Shown here piece by piece: positions 57,055 to 64,000 of a stretch of 64,000 nt of DNA (positions are counted from its first letter, which is position 1; each line of letters starts with the position of its first letter). This DNA comes from Lactarius indigo. Lineage: Eukaryota > Basidiomycota > Agaricomycetes > Russulales > Russulaceae. The notes under the pieces were generated by a model. That model was not told where the DNA came from. It made no database searches and worked only from the letters and a program-made list of their open reading frames with translations. The position numbers were made by a program, and so were the translations under genes. The DNA is taken from contig JAFKAC010000004.1 of assembly GCA_025766275.1 (NCBI GenBank), forward strand, positions 992,001 through 1,056,000, given 5' to 3'.

Positions 57055-58871
57055 CTAGTTGCTGCTATGTGTCCATACGTTCCGTGGAAGTTGCGCCGAA
57101 ACACACAGACCGACACCAACCAAAACGACGAGAACCACGTATGCAAAGTTCCCGCCCAAAATGTTATTCATCAGGGAGAATGCAAACAACCAGTCCGCTG
57201 CTGCTGGTCCAACCATGCGTTGGATCGACGCCACCGTCTGTGCAAGGCCATTCGTCACGCCCAGCGATCGCTTGTTGGGAACGGCAGAAGAAATGAACAG
57301 ATATGAGGCACCTGAAGAATATGTGCTCTATTAGTGCTAGTGTGCAGCAAGGAGAGCGGGATTAACTTACTAAATCCTATCTCGGCGATACCTAATGATG
57401 ACAGCTGTAACGTGATGAGCAGCTTCTCCGCAACTTTTGGACCGCTGGAGGCATAACGGAGCACCCAGTTCTCGAAAGGGAATAAGGGGTAGATGAGCGC
57501 ACACACTGAAACGCTGGCAAGGAAGACACCCCGTGGGCCAAAGCGTGATACAAGGCGTGGGAAGAGGGTATATTGGACGATGCCATTCAAGCATCCATAG
57601 CCAGACATCCATAACCCGATGGATGCCGGGCTCAGGCCCAGCCCGCCTAATTCGATCGACGTCGACCAGACTAGAGGGATCAGCGCGAGTGCTGCTGTAG
57701 TAAGGAGCACAAGCATTGCATAGCTGGAGATCGAGATCAAGACAGGTCTTGTGAGAATGGAGCGTAGCGGAGGCGGCTTCTCTGAGCCTTTCGGTGGCAA
57801 GGGGTGCGAAATGCTGGCCGAATCCTCCTCGGCAGCATCAGAACTGGTCTCTGGAGGACGATGCCCAGTGAGCGGACCACCGTTCACTGTCTGATATGAA
57901 TATATCGTGTTTCATTGAATAGATGACAGGGGACAAACCTCTTTCAGGTACATCACATTAGCAGCAAATGAGGCGCAACCACAGGCAGCAACCGCGAAGC
58001 ATGGAAGGAAGTATGGATGTTCAGCCCAGAAGGAATGGGAAAAGACGCCTGGCCAGCGATCTTGCGGTCGCGATAAAATACCCCCGATGAGAGGACTAGG
58101 AGGCGGAATTTCAGCAGAGGAGCGAGGTGATGGATCGCGGATAGTGCGACTGACCCAATTGCATAGCCAAGAGACCAAGACATTGGTAACATCGAAAACC
58201 CCCGAGCAACATTAGTTTCGTCCGTGAGCTCCGCCATTGTGCTTTTCACGGTACCGACGTATCCTTTGAAAGCGCCGTCCAAAGCTCGGCTGTAACCATC
58301 ACGTCAGCGAATGACATTCTCGATGATGGCATTTATTTGGCAGTGCCTCACCTGAGGACAAGCGCCCAGAAGGAACGAGAGAGGCCAAACACGATGACGG
58401 AAGCGATTTCACCAGCAAGACACAATAGAAGCACGGGTTTGCGACCGATATGGTCGGAAAGGCGGTTCCAATAGAGCACAGTGGCGGCTTCTGCAGCAAA
58501 GTGCGCGGACACCTGTGATACAATTGGTTCAGTGCGCGTCCCTCCCCTTTAGAGAGTAGGTGAGACGTACTATAACCCCCGTGTAGTATCCGACCTTCCT
58601 TTCATCGCCACCGACGATCGGAAGCTCTTTCACCAGCTGGGGTAGAGGTCAAGCCCGACGTGCCCCATACAGCCCAGCTAGTTTACTGTACCTGGTTGAT
58701 GTAGGGATTTATGGAATGGATCATGATGGACCCAACAACCCAAATGGAGAGGACAACCGTAATTTGCAGTCTAGGCAGCGGGGTCGGATTTCGCGTAGCA
58801 TCGACTTTGGGGAGGAATGGGGTCTCCTCGTCGAGACGATCATCTTCAAATCGTGGAGGTGACTGTGACAT
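57055..58871 (-). CDS. MFS transporter copy 10
   Basis: Start ATG at 58871 (MSQSPPRFEDDRLDEETPFLP); an in-frame TTG lies 24 nt upstream. Helix 1 PRLQITVVLSIWVVGSIM, exon 1 ending after NPYINQ. Motif A WNRLSDHIGRKPVLL, followed by LCLAGEIASVIVFGLSRS. HGA is replaced by DGAFKGYVGTVKSTMAEL; then GGILSRPQDRWPGVF with FWAEHPYFLP. Loop PETSSDAAEEDSAS, then PPPLRSILTRPVLIS. Helix 7 IPLVWSTSIELGGLGLSP; RFGPRGVF has Gly where copies 1-9 have Arg. It stops after RNVWTHSSN. Sister of copy 11. Confidence 0.87.
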
Positions 58872-59752
58872 CGATGAGGGGGGAGAGACAGGCAAGCGCT
58901 CAAAGGCCGCTCAGTTTATATAATTAGACAGTAGTTACGGCCTTTCTTGACAAATCTGGGTCGAGCCATGGCATTGGGACGGAAGTGAACTACATGGCAT
59001 CGCCACGTGAATCGCAGCGATTGGGTTCCCTTCAAGTCATCAGGGCATCAGCAGATACGCGGAGGTTTTTGGGAAATCCCAATTTCTCGTTTTGGACACC
59101 GTGGCTGCAGCGCTAGGCACCAACCCACAGGGCTTCGCTTTGGATGTAGGCGTCTGGTCACAGGAGATGTCGGCTGGCTGATGACATCTGGAGCTTGGCC
59201 GAGCACGCACGGATGTGGGTGCGACAGCTTGAGTGACCGCGCTACAACTTGAAGAGGATCAAGAGGATGTTGAAACGGCCAGGCGCAGCCCGGGCCGGGA
59301 TTGTTCGTTGAGCCGGGCCGGTGCCTGGGATCGTCGGATTCGAACTCGGAAAATTGATTGCTCGATGAGGCCACCTCAGGCTTGTCCCCCCCTAGTTCTC
59401 CCCTATAAGAATGGAAGACGAGTAGTCGCAGAGCTTGAATTATGGAAGATGGATTTATGTTTCAGTGAACATGATGCATGATGTCTTATATGCAGGTGTA
59501 GAACTCTCTGGAGCATGCAGACACGCTGCGTGCCAGTGCGAAAGCCTCAATGGAATTCAGGGACAGCACGCAGCGACTGACGATCGCATATAAGATGGTC
59601 ATTGTGACCTGGCATAAATTGACGACTAGTTAAATAGTCGAGCTACATGCGCACATATGCACTCTCGGCCCATTGCGTTGGCATGCTGAGGGATGGCGCT
59701 TTTAGATCACGACGAGATGCGCTAAATCTGTGTACTCTGTGTCTGGTTGCCC
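58872..59752. other. Spacer between MFS10 and MFS11
   Basis: No gene seen. The GC-rich part with GCCGGGCCGG (59311-59320) has a counterpart upstream of MFS11 near 61910. Confidence 0.5.
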
Positions 59753-61560
59753 CTAGTTACTGTGATATTTCCACGTGTTCCGTGGAAGCTGCGCCGAAAC
59801 ACACAGACCGACACCAACTAAGACGACAAGAACCACGTATGCAAAGTTCCCACCCAGAACGTTATTCGTCAGGGAAAACGCAAACAGCCAGTCTGCTGCC
59901 GCCGGTCCAATCATGCGTTGGATCGAAGCTACCATGTGCGCGAGGCCATTCGTCGCGCCTAGAGATCGCTTGTTAGCAACGGCAGAAGAAATGTACATAT
60001 ATGAGGCGCCTGATGGATTCGTGCTCTGTCAGCGTCGGCACCTTGCCAGGAGAATGGGTTTGGCTTACTATATCCCATTTCGGAGATCCCTACTGACAAC
60101 AACTGTAACATGATGAGTAGCCTCTCTACCACTCCTGAACCACTGGAGCCATGTCGGAGCGCCAAGTTCTCGAATGGGAATATGGCGTAGATGAGCGCGC
60201 AAATTGAGACGCTGGTAAGAAAGACACCCCGTAGACCAAAGCGAGACACAAATCGTGGAAAAACAACGTATTGGACGATGCCATTTATCCATCCGTACCC
60301 GGACATCCACAGACCAATAGATGCCGGGCTCAGGCCCAGCCCACCAAACTCGACCGATGTCGACCAGACTAGAGGGATAAGTGCGAGTGCTGCGGTGGCA
60401 AGGAGAGAGAGCATTGCATAACTGGAGATCGAGATTAAGACGGGTCTTGTGAGGATGGAGCGCAACGGAGGCGGCTTCTCCGAGCCTTTAGGTGGCAAGA
60501 CGGGCGAAATGCTGACTGGATCTTCCCCGGCGGCATCTACACCAGTCTCTGAAGGAAGCCGGGGCCCAGTGAGCGGACCACATTTGACTGTCTGACATCA
60601 ATATATCATGTTTTGCGGAATAAGGGACAATAAACAAACCTCTTTCAGGTATATGAGATTGGCGGTGAACGAGGCGCAACCACAGGCAGCAGCCACGAAG
60701 CATGGGAGAGAGTATGGGTATTTGGCCCAGAAAGAGTGGGAAAAGACGCCTGGCCAGCGATCTTGCGGTCGTGCCAGCATGCCCCCAATGAAAGGACTAG
60801 TAATAGCCCGAGATTTCAGTGTGCGAGCGGGACGATGGATGGTATAACAGACCCGATAACATAGCCAAGAGACCGAGACATTGGTAACATTGAAAACCCC
60901 CGTGCGACATTAGTTTCATCCGTGAGCTCTGCCATCGTGCTTTTCACGACGCCAGCGTATCCTTTCAGTGCACCATGCAGGGAACGACTGTAACCATCGC
61001 GTCAGTGAACGATACTCGATGACGTAATTTACGTGGGAGGTACCTAATTACCACTGCCCAGAAGGAACGAGAAAGGCCAAACGCGATGACAGAAATAATT
61101 ACACCGATAAGAGATAACAGAAGCACGGGTTTGCGACCGATATGATCGGACAGACGGCTCCAATAGAGCACAGTGACCGCCTCAGCAGCATAATGCGCAG
61201 ACACCTAGTATTATCAGTCAGTCAGGCGCTCGTCCTTTCCCTTGGGAGAGTCAGTGAGACGTACTATGATGCCCGTGTAGTATCCAACCTTCCTTCCATC
61301 ACCACCAACGATTGGAAGCTCTCTCACGAGCTGGGGTAGATGTCAAGCCCGATGGACATAGTTTAGCCAGCTTACAGTACCTGGTTGAGGTAGGGGCTTA
61401 TGGAATGGGTTATGATGGCCTCGACGAGCCAGATGGAGAGGAGAACCGTAATCTGCAGTCTAGGCAGTGGGGTTGGTCTTCGTGTAGCATCATCTTTGGG
61501 AAGGAACGGGGTCTCCTCGTCGAGACGACCACTTTCAGATCTTTGGGGAGACCGTGACAT
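59753..61560 (-). CDS. MFS transporter copy 11
   Basis: Start ATG at 61560 (MSRSPQRSESGRLDEETPFLP). Helix 1 PRLQITVLLSIWLVEAII, exon 1 ending after SPYLNQ. Motif A WSRLSDHIGRKPVLL, then LSLIGVIISVIAFGLSRS. HGALKGYAGVVKSTMAEL follows a phase-2 intron (AG|T CGT) shared with the other copies. Helix 5 region reads MLARPQDRWPGVF: the GG-x-LSRPQ signature is changed to GGMLARPQ. PPPLRSILTRPVLIS, IPLVWSTSVEFGGLGLSP and RFGLRGVF follow. It stops after RNTWKYHSN. Exons open. Confidence 0.87.
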
Positions 61561-62223
61561 CAGTGGTGGGGACGGGGGATAATCTGGCTGTTAGCTGTTG
61601 CACTGGGAGAAAAGCGGGCGACAACAGCATCGCACTGCCACGTGCATCACAGAAATTAGTCACACGTAAACTGTGTTCGCCCGCAAGGAGGTTCTCAGGG
61701 GAAATCTCGAATGCCAGTGCTCGTTTTGGTCATCGTTGCTCCAGTGCCAGGCACCACCCCGTTGGCCGTCGGGATTTAAGCGCGCGGCTGGCCGTCTGAT
61801 GGTTGGGAGAAAGGGTATCTTGGCCAAGCATGGACAAACACGAACTTGGTATCTGTGCAGTACCGTACTGTACTGCACTGAGCCATGCTGCGAAACGAGA
61901 GGAGTGCAGGCCGGGCCGGTTACTGGGGCTGTGCCAGGATCTGGATCCGTCGAAAGATAGCTCCGGGTCAATCTTGGAATCAATCATGTTATGTCCACCA
62001 AGCGCTCCCCTACATTAATTACAGCCGTTTTCATATCGATAGTCCGTTTTTTGGAAAAGCTACTAGCAGGCTGAGTGAGCGGAGGTCAAGGATAACCAGT
62101 TATCTGAGATCCAATCGAAAAAAAATAAGGCTTATCCTTTTTCTTTCTTTTTTTTCCGCATCGCCCCACTTCCCAACACTGTCAATGCACAATCGTCCAA
62201 TCGTCGTCGCTTTTCTCAAGAAA
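61561..62223. other. Upstream region of MFS11 and spacer
   Basis: No gene seen. Contains the inverted repeat GTGCAGTAC (61855-61863) / GTACTGCAC (61870-61878) and the GC-rich block related to the MFS10 upstream region. Confidence 0.5.
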
Positions 62224-62871
62224 TCAAGGAGGTGGCCTTGCACATGTCTCATCAAGGGGTGTCTGATGCTGAGATAGAAGGGTGAGTGATCCATGAGACA
62301 GTTGAGGGCGAATAAACCGTGAGAGTACCTGTGCCAGCTCACTGTGATGAACCACGCAAAACAAACCGAGCTTCTCTAATTGTGTGTTTTTCGCGTACTC
62401 CTGTGCATGCTCCTGGGTGGTCCTTGCATACCCAAGAACACCTTCACTCCATTTCTTAGTGTCCTGTGTGGGCAGACTCTTCACCTGTTCATTGACGACG
62501 GACATGGCCTGTTGTAAAGCTATTGACGCACTCGACCAGACGCTGCCCCACCCCCAACTGCCACTGGATGGCTGTCTCTTGTGTTCAGGAACTGCCTATT
62601 GCCTTTCAGTAGGTGCCAAGTTGGACGAAGATGTTGAAGGTGAGACGCCTCTGGCAGACAAGGAGCCGGGACCTGTGAGGGAGGAGCCATCGACCTTGAC
62701 GCGCTCCATGCTCTTCCAAAGAGTCAGGATACCCAACTTGGAAAGGTGGCGATCAACGAGGGATGCTGCTGAACATGTAGGTTCGGAACTCTTCTGTGTG
62801 ATCTCGTCAAGGAAGGCAAGGACCTTGGCAGCTTCTCCAGGGTTGGTAGCTATGGGAGAAGGGGCGGTCAT
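62224..62871 (-). CDS. Small gene of unknown function, probably 3 exons
   Basis: ATG at 62871 opens MTAPSPIATNPGEAAKVLAF, a soluble helical sequence with a Ser/Thr-rich end (residues ~70-90). A second exon resumes near 62508 with SVVNEQVKSLPTQDTKKWSE and GYARTTQEHAQEYAKNTQ, an amphipathic charged helix, up to HHSELAQ. A clear intron follows (donor CAG|GTACTC at 62327-62332, acceptor CTCAG at 62269-62273), then a short last exon to TGA at 62224. The border between the first two parts is not resolved: a stop closes the first frame before any good donor, so a GC donor or two separate genes is possible. No domain recognised. Confidence 0.5.
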
Positions 62872-63108
62872 TGCAGAGTCGATGCACTAATCTCAATGCA
62901 CACAAACTCTCATTTCAACAGCAAATATGATGGAAAACAAGCCCTCGATGAGTCTGATGAGGGTGTATATCACGTTGGTTCGTGGTGCTTTATTTTCCTT
63001 ACAGCATATACAAGGGGCAAATGCGTCCACTGCCAGAGGTTATAACTAGTGCGCGAGTCAATGAAGACGCCGAATGGGTCAGTGTGCCATCATTCCTCTA
63101 TCCCTGAA
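62872..63108. other. Spacer left of the LTR
   Basis: Promoter side of the small gene; nothing else seen. Confidence 0.4.
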
Positions 63109-63598
63109 TGTTACGGTATGGACTTCGCGATTGATTACACACGACTCATGACCGGTTATGACTACGGTCCGGTATCAGCATTAGTCATGGACTCTTACAT
63201 CATATCAGTCAGCATAGTAGTTCGCACGTGATTGTGACTCATGTATGACTCATTCCTAGGATAGCTGTACTAGGGTTCGAGCTAGTTACGCTATTGGGTA
63301 TTTACTGTTCTAGCGGCGCTTTAAAGCCCGCGTGTACTTGTATAAGTAGTCGACCTGGAAGACCAAGAGTCCCCATCTTGGTCTTCTTCAATCCACCACT
63401 TGACTTGTCTTCTGCTTGCCTTAGTCTCGGACTAAGTGTACCTCCGCTTGTATCCACCAGAGGATATCCTTCTTCCTTTTTGCTGCAGCGTGTGTCAGAA
63501 GTGCCCCTGTTCAGCTTGTGTTGGGTTGACACATGGTCCCCATTCACCTATCTTCGCTAAGTCGATTACGCCTATTTCGTGTCCAAGTCGGACTGACA
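63109..63598 (+). repeat. Putative 5' LTR of a retrotransposon
   Basis: About 490 bp bounded by TGTTACGG and GGACTGACA, giving the TG...CA ends and short inverted ends of an LTR. It is followed at once by CTGGTGGAGC, placed where a primer-binding site belongs. A pyrimidine-rich stretch (63370-63500) fits an R/U5 region. The matching 3' LTR is beyond the window, so the call rests on structure alone. Confidence 0.6.
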
Positions 63599-64000
63599 CT
63601 GGTGGAGCATAACATTAAGACCAAGATCCTCAATCGTGGCGTACTCGACCAGAGACCAGTGGACGTCGTTCCGCCCCTATCACATCGAGAGACGAGGAGA
63701 TCGCAACGTACCTACAAGATTCTTAGGAGCAGCTCAGTGGAGAGAACGAGGAGAAGACACCGGATATTTTGTGGAGTTTAACGGTCCTAACCGTTTCCGA
63801 CCCGTTGAGTTCAATTTTGAACATCTCTGTTGGGTCGAGGTTACTTGGAACCCCATAGACCATCGCTGGGACATTGTACGACCAGCGGGAAGGAACTACA
63901 ACTGCGATATCGACGCACGAGAGCTCAATAGCCGCGCTGATTACGGTCCTATTGATGGACAAGCACAAGAACACACCGACGAAGGAATTAGTGGGGAAGA
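63599..64000 (+). mobile_element. Start of the internal region of an LTR retrotransposon (probably Ty3/Gypsy), cut by the window edge
   Basis: From 63609 one frame is open to the window end (130 codons): VAYSTRDQWTSFRP, then RNVPTRFLGAAQWRERGED, TGYFVEFNGPNRFRPVEF and WVEVTWNPIDHRWDIVRP. This soluble Trp/Arg-rich sequence directly after an LTR looks like the start of a fungal Gag. No in-frame ATG precedes it, so the start may be spliced or mutated. Protease, RT and integrase would lie to the right. Confidence 0.55.

Noticed and set aside
59270..59350. tRNA-like piece on the minus strand (GAGTTCGAATCC)
   Set aside because: The T-arm-like motif has no matching acceptor or anticodon stems; no tRNA fold can be drawn.

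Overview
This is nuclear DNA from a filamentous fungus, almost certainly a mushroom-forming basidiomycete (Agaricomycetes). The genes are cut by many 45-65 nt GT-AG introns. The gene families fit that group: divergent F-box/leucine-rich proteins, a short-intron-rich cytochrome P450, a DHA1-type MFS family, a very large GTPase + vWFA protein, and an APE-RT-RNase H LINE. No bacterial-style operons, RNA genes or CRISPR arrays were seen.

Layout. 1-0.4 kb: last exon of a GATA zinc-finger protein, running in from the left edge. 0.4-10.7 kb: a segmental duplication carrying a cytochrome P450 twice. The left copy (1.5-3.3 kb) is dead and 3'-truncated. The right copy (8319-10745) is intact: 14 exons give a clean 560-residue frame. 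Two tandem F-box genes lie between them. 11.2-61.6 kb: eleven copies of one MFS transporter gene, all on the minus strand. Copies 1-8 form one group and copies 9-11 a more divergent one. Between copies 2 and 3 sit a full-length LINE (15901-23677, with a 15-bp target-site duplication) and a trypsin-like protease-domain gene (23980-25688). Between copies 8 and 9 sits a ~9 kb gene for a multidomain protein (GB1/VLIG-like GTPase, Cys/His-rich region, vWFA). 62.2-62.9 kb: a small gene of unknown function. 63.1-64 kb: 5' LTR and first coding part of an LTR retrotransposon, cut by the window edge.

How it fits together. The intact P450 (+) and MFS1 (-) are convergent neighbours. Two other MFS intergenic gaps (31.5 and 34.6 kb) still hold a decayed copy of the last P450 exon. 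I infer that the amplified unit was originally a P450-MFS cassette, with the transporter kept in every unit and the P450 worn down to 3' stubs. Several MFS copies share conserved upstream blocks, which may be a common promoter. LINE sequence sits upstream of two MFS genes: the full-length element 384 bp from MFS2, and a 3' fragment inside the shared upstream block of MFS6. A P450 next to amplified DHA1 exporters suggests modification and export of a metabolite or toxicant, but the substrate cannot be read from sequence.
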